From: Hypericum androsaemum
Taxonomy: Eukaryota; Streptophyta; Magnoliopsida; Malpighiales; Hypericaceae
DNA length: 64,000 bases
Reading direction: 5' to 3'
NCBI GenBank assembly: GCA_963995505.1
Contig: OZ023197.1
Span: 9,351,827 to 9,415,826 of the forward strand
Part shown: in pieces, positions 17,619 to 27,224 of the stretch
Layout of the letters: each line of letters starts with the position of its first letter
How positions within the stretch are numbered: position 1 is the first letter of the stretch
The notes under the pieces: model-generated
Database searches by the model: none
What the model saw: only the letters and a program-made list of their open reading frames with translations
Told to the model about the DNA's origin: nothing
Position numbers and translations under genes: made by a program

Positions 17619-18213
17619 TATGAATGGTAATAGGCAGGATCTGGGTAGGATCCATAGGACCCTGATCCTTACCTTTTTTTTTTAATGGTGGATCTAGATC
17701 CTTACCTTTTTTTGAATGGTGGACCCAAATCTTTACCCTTATCCTCTTTAAAAATTCGAATTCTGGCAAGATCTCAGTCCAAAAAAATTGGGCAGGATTA
17801 GAGCGACATGTGGATCATTTTTATTTAAAAATTAATTAATTAAAAAAATAAACTGTCATTTGATTTTTCTCAAATAGCAAAGGAACACAAAAAAATGTGA
17901 ATGAAATTGAAATATTCATTAAAACAAATCAATATAAACAAACCAAACAAACAAATCCAAAAATAAATTTAAGTATGGTAGATTGACATTGAAAATTTGG
18001 TATTGTGTTTATATATTATTTTAATATTATTTTAAAAAGTTCGGGCAAGACCAGAGGAGGATATTATAGATCCATATTTATACCCTTATGATTTAAAAAT
18101 ATATATATTCGGGCAGGATCAAAGTCTAGACCCGATCAAAGTTAACAGATCTTGGACCCCTCGGATCTAGATCAAGGTAGACCCTCAAAGTAAGAATCTG
18201 ATTGTCATCGCTA
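17619..18213. mobile_element. Nonautonomous hAT-like element, 595 bp
   Basis: The left end TATGAATGGTAATAGGC and the reverse-complemented right end TAGCGATGACAATCAG form imperfect terminal inverted repeats. The 8-bp sequence ATTTTGGC flanks both sides (17611-17618 and 18214-18221). Eight-bp duplications and TAGGGATGACAATGG-like ends fit hAT elements. There is no transposase. Both ends carry GGATC/GGGCAGGATC phrases. Confidence 0.85.
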
Positions 18214-18221
18214 ATTTTGGC

Positions 18222-18804
18222 GCCGATTTTTCTGGATCGGTCCGGGCCGGGCCGCTACGGCACAATTACTAAGCCCTAATTACACGATCAAGACTATCGG
18301 GTGAATCCGGTTAAACCATTTCATAGAGGTTCATTGACTTTATGTAACCTGTCTTTAAGAGGATTACAATCAGATGTCCACATAATTATGATACACGTAC
18401 AACACTGCAAATAAGTTAATTCTGAGAAGCCCCAATGAATCACAAACAAGATTGAGGGGGACTTATGAGGCGTGTGAGGGATGTAAACGAAACATCCGAT
18501 CGAGAGCCCCTGCCCCGCTACGTATTACTGCTTAATCTGAAGCTGGACTCGGATCTCTGTTGGGCAATCGGCACAGAATTTCTATCCAATGACTACTGAT
18601 TCCACATGGATGATACTTCCCTTGGCCCGACACAGCAAGCACAACTGCGCATTCTTCAGACCTCTCGATGAGGCCGGAGGCAGCTGGATAACCTCAAGAT
18701 AACCATATTTTTCGGCTGCGAAACTTGCAATCCAAGAAATCCCATTCAGTTTCTGTTTCGTAGGCCAGCATGATCAACCAGGTGGAAACATTTTGGGAGA
18801 AATG
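18222..18804. other. 3' flank of the PPR gene
   Basis: Probably contains the 3' UTR of the minus-strand PPR gene. No other gene was recognised. Confidence 0.5.
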
Positions 18805-20796
18805 TCACCAGACATCCCTGCACGAACATCTTCCATCCCTAATATGGTGGAAGCAATTAGGGTCCTTCAATATTATTTCTCGTTGTACATCGGTAGATAC
18901 GACCTTCGCGAAATCATGGCAGCTCTGGCATACACGGGAGTTTTTGGTAATGCGAATTGTTCTCCCTGGTTGTGTATTTATCAGCCCAAAAGAAAGTGCT
19001 AGCATTTCACTATGTCCAATTTGGATGCACTCCCGTTCTCCGTCTACATCATGGAAGCCATAATCCGAAGAGAGTATATATGCTTCGGTTTCCATTTTAT
19101 CCATTAAGCTCTGCAGCTCCCGGTATATATTCCTTGATCTTGGGTGAGAGACGTCTCCAGTTCCAAACACATGGACTTTGTTGCTGAACTCTATCCAACT
19201 ATAAGCCTTCCTCGTTTTCAAGGCCATGTCTTTGATGGTTCCTTTCAGTTCATCAACCATATTGTGTTTGCCGTAAGTGGCGTACCAGTTACCGAGTAAC
19301 ACATAGTTCTCGCCATTATTAGGTTCCAATTGGCAGAGCTTCTCGATAACAAGCTTACCTAATTCCTTTTGCCGATGGATCCTGCAACCATTCAGCAGTT
19401 CTCGTAGTACCTCTCTGTGCCTCTCAATATGATGCTCCTTAATAAAGGTTTTTGCTTCGTCGAAGAGACCAGCACGACCCAAAAGTCTAACCATTAGAGC
19501 ATAATGTGTCAGCTTAGGTTTTGTAATGCAGCTAAAGTAAAACTTTCCTTCTTCAACCATGCCTGCAGTAGCGCAAGAATGAAGAACAGCTTCGTATGTC
19601 AGCTGATCGATCTCTAAACTCGGGTCCTTTTCCATCCGACGGAAGCATTCAACTCCAAGCTCACCTTTTCCATGCAAGCTAAAACCAAATATCATGATAG
19701 TCCACGAAAATGCATCCTTGACCTTCATTCTCCCAAAAACCTCTGCAGCATACTCAAGGAATCCTGATTTTACATACATATCCACAAGAGTATTCTGAAT
19801 CATTAGACTGCCATTCATTCCGTTCCGAAGCAAGTATCCATGAATTTCTTTTCCATTCTTATGAGCTGAAGTTCTTGCACAAGCTGGAAGAACACCGGAT
19901 ATCAAGTGTGCATCTGGTCTTACTCCATCCATGTTCATCCGCCGAAACAGTTTGAGAGCCTCATGGAAACTGCCTTTCTTCACATACCCACGTATCATTT
20001 CTGTCCAAGAAACAACATCCTTCGTTGGCATCCGCTGAAACGTCACCCTAGCATCCTCAATACTATCACAACCAATATACATTTTCAAGAGCGAATTGCT
20101 CACCAACAGTTCAAACTCAAGCCCACGCTTCTTAGCAATCCCATGCACATTTCTCCCATCCTGCAAAGACTTCAATGCCCCACAAGCACCAATAGCAGTT
20201 GCCAACACAACCGAATCAACCTCGCAACTAGCATCCACCATTTCATAAAACATCTGTACGACCAAACCCGATGCGCCCTCCGCTAAGTACAACCGAGCTA
20301 ACATTGTCCAAGAAACCGAATTCCTCACAACAGACTTGTCAAACACCTTTTTCGCTACATCGACACTATCAAGGTTCCCATACATCCCAATTAAAGCTGT
20401 AACGACGTACGGGTCCGACCAGAATCCTAGCTTCAAAGCCTGCCCGTGTAACTGCAACCCAAAATGCAGCTCACCAGTGACCCGACAAGCGGTTAAAACA
20501 CGCGGGAAAGCGCGGCGATTGGGGCGCACGCCACGCTGCAGCATGTATTGGTAGATCGCCAATGCGCCACCAGGGTCATTCCCAGACAACTGTTCCTGGA
20601 TGATGTTGTTCCACGCGAAGGCATCTGAGAGGGGAATTTCGTCGAGCACCTGGCAGGTGCGTCCCAATTCCATCGTTTTCACCAACATCCTCGGATTGGT
20701 TCGGAAATTGCGAGGGTACCCATCGCAGGAGGGGGAAAAGGGTACCTTGGGGTTGAAGAAACAGAGCGTTTGGGTCGAGGAAACGGTAGCGTCCAT
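18805..20796 (-). CDS. Pentatricopeptide repeat protein, PLS-DYW class
   Basis: A single exon codes 663 residues. PPR arrays start near residue 60 (FAWNNIIQEQLSGNDPGGAL) and recur as VSWTMLARLYL, VSWTEMIRGYVKKGSFHEAL and FSWTIMIFGFSLHG. E/E+ motifs and a PG box (YSWIEFSNKVHVFGTGDVSH) follow. The DYW cytidine-deaminase domain comes last, with zinc/catalytic signatures HSE (HSEMLALSFGL) and CxxC (CQSCHD), and the terminal triplet is DVW instead of DYW. This class binds organellar transcripts and performs or guides C-to-U editing; which organelle and site cannot be told from the sequence. The N-terminus (MDATVSSTQTLCFFNPK) is Ser/Thr-rich and could be a transit peptide. Plant DYW genes are commonly intronless. 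Confidence 0.93.
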   Translation of the reverse strand: MDATVSSTQTLCFFNPKVPFSPSCDGYPRNFRTNPRMLVKTMELGRTCQVLDEIPLSDAFAWNNIIQEQLSGNDPGGALAIYQYMLQRGVRPNRRAFPRVLTACRVTGELHFGLQLHGQALKLGFWSDPYVVTALIGMYGNLDSVDVAKKVFDKSVVRNSVSWTMLARLYLAEGASGLVVQMFYEMVDASCEVDSVVLATAIGACGALKSLQDGRNVHGIAKKRGLEFELLVSNSLLKMYIGCDSIEDARVTFQRMPTKDVVSWTEMIRGYVKKGSFHEALKLFRRMNMDGVRPDAHLISGVLPACARTSAHKNGKEIHGYLLRNGMNGSLMIQNTLVDMYVKSGFLEYAAEVFGRMKVKDAFSWTIMIFGFSLHGKGELGVECFRRMEKDPSLEIDQLTYEAVLHSCATAGMVEEGKFYFSCITKPKLTHYALMVRLLGRAGLFDEAKTFIKEHHIERHREVLRELLNGCRIHRQKELGKLVIEKLCQLEPNNGENYVLLGNWYATYGKHNMVDELKGTIKDMALKTRKAYSWIEFSNKVHVFGTGDVSHPRSRNIYRELQSLMDKMETEAYILSSDYGFHDVDGERECIQIGHSEMLALSFGLINTQPGRTIRITKNSRVCQSCHDFAKVVSTDVQREIILKDPNCFHHIRDGRCSCRDVW

Positions 20797-21094
20797 TCCT
20801 GTAGTGTTCCTTCTTCTGGGGATTCAAGTGAGGAAGTGGGGTGGCATTTGGTTACGACTTGGGAGAAGATGCGAGGAGGAGACGGGACACGTGGCAATAC
20901 GGTATTGTGTATGGGGATTGTTGGGGAGATGATGTGGGACCCATCAAGATGGCCGGAATTCGACCTTGTCGAGTCGAGCCGATGGTTGTTTTCGTTCATT
21001 TCGTTGTTGTTTTATAAGAAAACACAATTCAGTACCTTACCCGAAGGAAAGTTACAATTCAGTAGTCTACAGTTGACGTCTTTTCATTTCAGTA
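20797..21094. other. Upstream region of the PPR gene
   Basis: Probable 5' UTR and promoter of the minus-strand PPR gene. The overlapping short ORFs here are frame shadows. Confidence 0.5.
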
Positions 21095-21102
21095 CTACAT
21101 TC

Positions 21103-21711
21103 CAAGGTTGTCAAAATCGGGATCCCACTGAGGATCGTTTGGGTATACAAAAATCGTAGATCGGAGGATCGTAACACGAATCGTAAGATCCCATCAAATA
21201 GACAAAATTATAAAATAATTAAGAAAAATAAACTTAACATAAATTTTTATTAATTTAATCGTAAGTTATAAAAACTCATTGTCTCAAACATCATCTAAAG
21301 ACATAATTTTCTCAAACATCATCCAAAAAATTTTAATTCAACAAAGCATTCAAGTCAGTCTGCTCCAACATCTTATTTAGTTTCTTCTCATTTTTTTCTT
21401 GGAATGCGGCCAAAGTCGTGATATTTATAGTACATATTGATTAGGGTTACATGGCAATTAGGAAACACAAAATATCATTAAAAAAATAGGAAAAGACAAA
21501 TATATTTCTAAAAAAAGAAAACAGGAAACGCCAAAATTAGATTTCTTTGCCCATGATGTATATCTACGCTTTTAGGATCCCACGATATAAATCTACGATT
21601 TCACCGCTCTACCTATAATCGCGATCTCATTTTCACTCCAACTCGGTTGGATCATATTGACACGTAAAATCTTACGCTTCCACGATTTTACTCCCGCTTT
21701 TAACAACCATG
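21103..21711. mobile_element. Nonautonomous hAT-like element, 609 bp
   Basis: The left end CAAGGTTGTCAAAATCGGGA pairs with the reverse-complemented right end CATGGTTGTTAAAAGCGGGA. Flanks are CTACATTC (21095-21102) and CTCCATTC (21712-21719), a 7/8 match to an 8-bp target duplication. Both subterminal regions repeat ATCGTA/GGATC words. There is no coding capacity. Confidence 0.82.
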
Positions 21712-21719
21712 CTCCATTC

Positions 21720-22628
21720 TGTCATTGCTATATTTTAAAAAAAATTCACCTGAATATCGTGTAACCACTATCATGTATTTCTAATTTTTTTTACCAGCTA
21801 CCCAACATTTTACCTAATTAGTAATCAACTGATATTTGTTAATCTCGGTTAATCAAATCATCTTATGTGTCGTGTGTCGTCCCTCTCATCCGTCGATTGA
21901 TGCCCTCCCTCCCTCCTTCCCTCCGTCGACCTTCACTCATATTCTCTCTATTGTCCTCTCTCTCTCTCGCATCGACTGCTCACCCTCGACTTATGGCTGT
22001 CCATCATGTAAACCAAATTTTTTTCTGTTTATCCGATCTATAAAAATCAACATTTCGTAAGTCATTATTTGAATCCGATATTGTTGACCCCTTAAGCCGG
22101 CTATTTTTTGGTTTATTATACCAGAACTGAATGAGAAAACTTTGAAAAAGTATTCGGTATAGGAAGTACTATTTCCTTTTTACCCCACCAGATAAAAATA
22201 CCCTGTCAACGGACCCGAAGCACCCCCAATTGGTTTGAGAGTGGGCAGGTACGAACCCGTGTTGGACATAGACTCCGAGCCCGTACTTGAAATTGGTGGT
22301 TGATTTATCTTGATTTTAAATATTCATTTTTATCTACAAAAGTTTGATTGGAAGTTTTTTATTTTAGAGGTAAAAAAATATATCGTAATAGTTTGATTGG
22401 AAGTTTGGTTGAAAGCTTTATGGAATTTTAAATCCCGTAATAGTTGGTATGCCTTATTTATTGGGTGTGGCATGTACTTTTCTTCTTAGCGTATCTTATA
22501 TAAGGAGCTAACCTCCGTTTGTTATTTTTTAAGAAAAAGAAGAATTTTCATCGAGAGAAATGTAAAAATAGAGAGAGAAAAAAGAAATGAGAGAAAAATA
22601 TTCATGGTCTGGTGCGTACCGGAATACC
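21720..22628. other. Intergenic, no gene seen
   Basis: Pyrimidine-rich stretch at 21890-21970 with CCCTCC and CTCTCT runs. A TATA-like, LTR-like block near 22490-22600 has no partner. No gene was recognised. Confidence 0.45.
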
Positions 22629-22815
22629 TAGGGATGACAATGGGCAGGATCTGGGTAGGATCTATTGGACCCAGATCCTTATCCTCTTTTTTGAAGATCG
22701 ACCCAGATCCTTACCATTATTCTCTTTAAAAATATGGATTCGGGTACGATTCGGGTCCTAAAATACCGGGCAGGATCAGAGCGACCCGCGGGTCCGTATT
22801 ATTTAAAAATTAAAT
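22629..22815 (+). mobile_element. Fragment of the hAT family seen at 17.6 kb
   Basis: It starts TAGGGATGACAATGGGC, the best-preserved terminal repeat of the family, then matches GGATCTGGGTAGGATC and the CGGGCAGGATCAGAGCGA segment of the 17.6 kb copy. No right terminus was found. A shorter forward fragment (ATGACAATAGG) lies near 23717-23767. Confidence 0.7.
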
Positions 22816-23234
22816 AATTTGACATCAATAAGACATTATGAATTCCACATATTTTTTGAAAGTTACAAATAACTGAAGTTTAATATAAGTTGGCCGATGC
22901 ATGACAAAGGGAAACGACTTTTCTTCAGTAAATAAAGGCTGCGGCTATTGGTGGCTTATTTTCTCTTATCCATGTAGGAAATTAACATACCTTAGATATG
23001 GATGTACACCCAAATTACTTATGTTCTAATGGAAGAAAAAAAATAAAGTGAAACATACATAAGTCAACCACATTAAGAATCCACGTAGAAGCCGATTCTA
23101 GATTGATAAAAATTTTGACCTGTTTCACATCACTTATCGACTATATATGGCTGTCATTTAAACTACATATCAGATATCTAATCTACATTCAGCCATTTCA
23201 GCTCGTTTTCAGGACGGTCTTTGATGAACAATTT

Positions 23235-23525
23235 GATAGACTATTTATTCATAACCGGATAGACTATTTTATTATAATTAGGTAAATTATTTTATCATAA
23301 TCGGACATGCTATTTTATCCAACTCACTTTATCCGGGACGATCCCCGTGAAACTATTTTATCATAACTGGGTAGACCATTTTATCATAATCGAGTAGACC
23401 ATTTATCCAACCCATTTACCCAGAACGGTCCCGGTTTATCGAGGACAGTCCCTGTGAAATCATTTTATCATAACTGGGTAGACCATTTTATCATAATTAA
23501 GTAGACCATTTTATCATCTAGGACA
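23235..23525 (+). repeat. Degenerate tandem repeat of about 23 bp
   Basis: Multiple copies of a unit like TTTTATCATAACTGGGTAGACCA are interleaved with GGACAGTCCCTGTGAAA/GGACGATCCCCGTGAAA spacers, giving a higher-order period. No coding capacity. Confidence 0.75.
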
Positions 23526-26336
23526 GTCGTTGCGCATTTTATACGTCCAGGACCAAATCCAACCCCAATTTAATCAACCAAAATGCTATACAAATACTAC
23601 TCATAATTTTTTTGTGGAGCAATGCCTATCAACTAGCCACTATACACATTCAATTATACAATTGATAATTTTTTTTAAATATATGATATTTAGAGTCGAG
23701 AGCATTATCGATAAAAATGACAATAGGTACGGTAAGATAAGGGTCTATAGGATCTAAACTCAGACACTAGAATAAGAAGTAGGACTCGTTGGCTTATAAA
23801 ATAATTATAACATTTATCTTTGTTTCGACACTCAACACTATAACATACTAGTATTTAATTTTAAGCTAAAAATTGAATAATCTTATTATTTTTCATTGCC
23901 ATATAATTTTCAGAGTTTATAAAAAAAAATACGTATATATTAATATAGATATATCTATGATCTATTAAGGTAGAATCACATTTATGTGTCAGTAACATGA
24001 TCTGGGTTTATATAAACCATAGCTATACTATTCATACTCTAAACTTTAAAGATTGACTAGACCCAACAAACACTAGCAGCTGCGTAGAGTAAGCTAAGAG
24101 CATGATCCACAGGAACTGTATTTTATTTATCATTCCTTATTATCCGAATCATTATTTAGGAAAGGACTCTTATCAATAATACATTTTGAAATCAAAGATT
24201 TGTTTAATTAAGTGTGGCGAAAACGAGTAGACAATTTTCTTCAAGCGGACAAAAATTCTGGAAGGGATCAGACGCAGCACACGTGAGTCGTATGTTACTT
24301 GATGTGTGGTGGTAGACAGGGCCACACATTGGTTGATTTTTTTCTGCGTTGTTACGAATGGAAGGAAGCACACAGAAGTAGACCCACGCTTTCAAATTCG
24401 TACCTATTACCAAATCTGGAAGCTGACCTCCTTTGACTCTTATATTGTCCTTATTCACTCTCTTCTCCATCAAATTTTGTACAAATTGTCTCCCTCTCTC
24501 TCGTTTATTACGTTTATTTATTTATTTATTCTGTTTTCTTGCACGTAGACCAATCAGAGAGTCCAGCAGTTGCCAACCCAAAAACTCTTAGAAGAGAAGA
24601 GGTGTCTTTTAAAAAAAGGAAAATAAATTGTTAAATTTAAATCTTATAAATATAAAAGACGTCGTTGATAGAGTTAGCTAAGATCTGAAGACAATGCTCG
24701 ACAATGCCTGTTTGTAAAAACTTTGTGTATAATCTCTCTATCTAATTCTTCTCAAAATAAATATTTGTTAGTATATATCATCTAATATCCGAATGTTTAG
24801 TAGGTCGATTAATTCATATTTGCTGTTATGAATGATAAAATTCTCTTAACATATATAAAATATTATTGTGTTTTAAATAATTTAATTAAAAAACATCGTT
24901 ATATTTTAAATAGTTTAAACTAAAATAATTCAAGAGTTTGCAAGATCCTAAAAGTCTCAATTATTTGTCATACATATCATCGCTTCAAGTAGAGTCACGA
25001 CGGCGGATGTGTGGGCACGTGGATTTGGAATCCACCTAAGTTTGTGGTATTCGTATCTTCTAGTTCTGACGGGTCGAAATTTTGTATCATGTGCATTGCT
25101 GATTACGTAGTATTATTTTTATTAAAAAAAAGTACGTATTATTATTAAAATTATTATTATTATTGCGCATGTACCACTATCAGCTATCCATGTTGCCATT
25201 TTCTTCTCTACTTTGGTTTTCGGAGTGATTTGCTATTACTCTTTTTTCGAGTCGGATAGATAAAATTACATGTAAAATTATGTTCGTACATTCTTAAGAT
25301 TCAAATTTAAATTATTTATTAGACTAAAATAATCTCTTACTAGTTTTATATTTGCGGCTCCTGTACCTTAGTCAAAAGACATGCATTGATGTCCATTCAC
25401 CAACCATCTTGAGCACATCATCCAATTAGCTTTTCGGGTGAAAAAACATCCAATTAACTCTACCCGAATCAAAATATAAAATGCAATATAGCTATATAGT
25501 ACATTGGTATTGACAAGTATGAATTATGATCAATTTATTTATTGTGAGACTTATATTACGTATCCATATAAAACCTATCCATAAATAAACTAACAGATAA
25601 AACCATAGTGAATTTGAATTAAGATTGAAGTTTCCATGTAAAAAGACATAAGCACGGAAAAATGTTCTTTATTACGTATGAATTATGATCAAATTGTTTA
25701 TTGCGAGACTTATATTAGGTATCCATACAAAAGCAGACTAGCAACTTTCAGTATAAAATGTTCTTCAAAAATTTGCCAGTGTTATTGTTTTCACCTTGAC
25801 TAAGCAGCTTCTTCACAAAACAAAAATTTTCTAATTTTTTCATATTAATTTGAACCTGAAAAATATTTTCCGATTAAACAAGCAGTCTGAAAGATAAAAA
25901 AATCTAACATAGAAAATCTTAAATTACACCACAAGCATCACCTTCCAATAGGCAAGCACGTACTATTTTCTGAACACCTCGTCTTTATTCCACGGGCCAC
26001 ATCCGGACTGCCATTTCGCTATTTTAGGTTTAAACCAAATAAAACAATAAAATTGATAAATTCATTCGAGTGGCAGCTCAAAAATTTAAAACAAAACAAA
26101 ATTCTGACAATCTCGTAAACAAAAATGTATGACCAACTCCGAGAGATAAAAATCATCTTATATTTGCTTCAATGATTTTCATTTGTTTGTGTTTCTCAAA
26201 ATGATCAGTTTTTCGATCGGACCAAAGTTTACAGCGAAAATCCAATTAACTATACATACAATCGTGGTCACCACATGTTCTAGCTTAAAAATAAGTAAAA
26301 AAAAGAAAGAGCCAATCTCCAATTTTTTTTTAAAAA
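23526..26336. other. AT-rich intergenic DNA, no gene seen
   Basis: No ORF shows a domain or codon-like character. It contains a direct repeat of about 57 bp (25517-25573 and 25676-25732) and short ATT runs near 25130-25170. Confidence 0.5.
25517..25732 (+). repeat. Direct repeat, two copies of about 57 bp
   Basis: Copies starting GTATGAATTATGATCAA at 25517 and 25676 are similar through to the words GTATCCATA. They are 159 bp apart. Confidence 0.75.
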
Positions 26337-27224
26337 TTAATCTCCGCTCTTAGAAGAAGAGGCGGGAGGAGGAGGGCACCCTTTCTTTCTCGCCGTCGTA
26401 ATTACCTTTATATCCTTATGCTTGTCATCGTCGTCAACCCTAAAACTACCACTAATGATGTTGTTACTGTCCCTAATTTCACCGCTGTAATAATTATTAT
26501 CGTTACTGCTATCCTTTTCCTTCTCCGACAAGGCGTCTTCCTTGTCCGGCGACGACGTCTTGTGGCTCTTGCACGTGCGGAACTTAAACGACGACGTGTA
26601 GCTAATCTTCCGCTTCTTCTTCTTCTTCTCCTTGGACGACTCACGGATGGTCTCCAGCTTAGGCTTCCACTGCTTGGTGGACCCCACCAGCGCAGAGTAG
26701 TCCTTCTTGAGCTGCGCCGTCGTGCACAGCGCGTCGTCTTCGGCGTCCACCTCGGCCGCCACGCGCGAGATGAAGTACTCTTCGTACACGCGCACGCGCA
26801 GGGCCCCGTTGGGAGCCCGCTGGACGTCGAACGGGCGCTGGTGCTGCTGTTGTTGCTTGTTGGGCTTCCGGGGTCCCGCGAGGAGCAGCCGCGCGACGGC
26901 GACGAACGACAGGTCGTCCTGGAAGAAGTGGAGCGGGAGGAGGAAGTACTTGAAGCCGGGGAGAAGCCGGTCGTCCGGCGACAGGGCGGGGATCCGCTGC
27001 CCGATGTAGAAGGAGTCGGAGCGGCAGACGAGGTGCTTGGGGGCTAAGGACATCACCTCGGCCGCGTTGACCGGGCGGTCGTAGATCTCCACGGAGCCGT
27101 CCGATTTGATGACCTTGATGGGGGACGGGGGATGGAGCTGGTCGCAGGTGATCTCGCCCCCGTTCTCCGCCACGTGGAAGCAGAACGGGATCACTTGGAG
27201 CCGAAGCAGAAATTTTAAACCCAT
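26337..27224 (-). CDS. PADRE (DUF4228) domain protein
   Basis: A single exon codes 295 residues. The N-terminal half shows the PADRE pattern: IKVIKSDGSVEIYDRPVNA, then VMSLAPKHLVCRSDSFYIG and PGFKYFLLPLHFF. The C-terminal half is disordered and very polar: a poly-Lys run (KEKKKKKRK), Asp/Ser-rich stretches and a Lys-rich end. PADRE proteins respond to pathogens and abiotic stress; their molecular role is poorly defined. The lysine run may be a nuclear signal (inference). The coding DNA is GC-rich against an AT-rich background, which creates long antisense shadows. The start Met fits family N-termini. Confidence 0.85.
   Translation of the reverse strand: MGLKFLLRLQVIPFCFHVAENGGEITCDQLHPPSPIKVIKSDGSVEIYDRPVNAAEVMSLAPKHLVCRSDSFYIGQRIPALSPDDRLLPGFKYFLLPLHFFQDDLSFVAVARLLLAGPRKPNKQQQQHQRPFDVQRAPNGALRVRVYEEYFISRVAAEVDAEDDALCTTAQLKKDYSALVGSTKQWKPKLETIRESSKEKKKKKRKISYTSSFKFRTCKSHKTSSPDKEDALSEKEKDSSNDNNYYSGEIRDSNNIISGSFRVDDDDKHKDIKVITTARKKGCPPPPASSSKSGD

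Noticed and set aside
18050..18213. Separate repeat near the PPR gene end
   Set aside because: It proved to be the right end of the 595-bp hAT-like element once the 8-bp flanking duplication was found.
26418..27047. 209-codon plus-strand ORF with many Leu and Arg residues
   Set aside because: It is the antisense shadow of the GC-rich PADRE gene; its poly-Leu and Arg-rich runs are the complements of that gene's Lys/Asp/Gln codons and pyrimidine bias.
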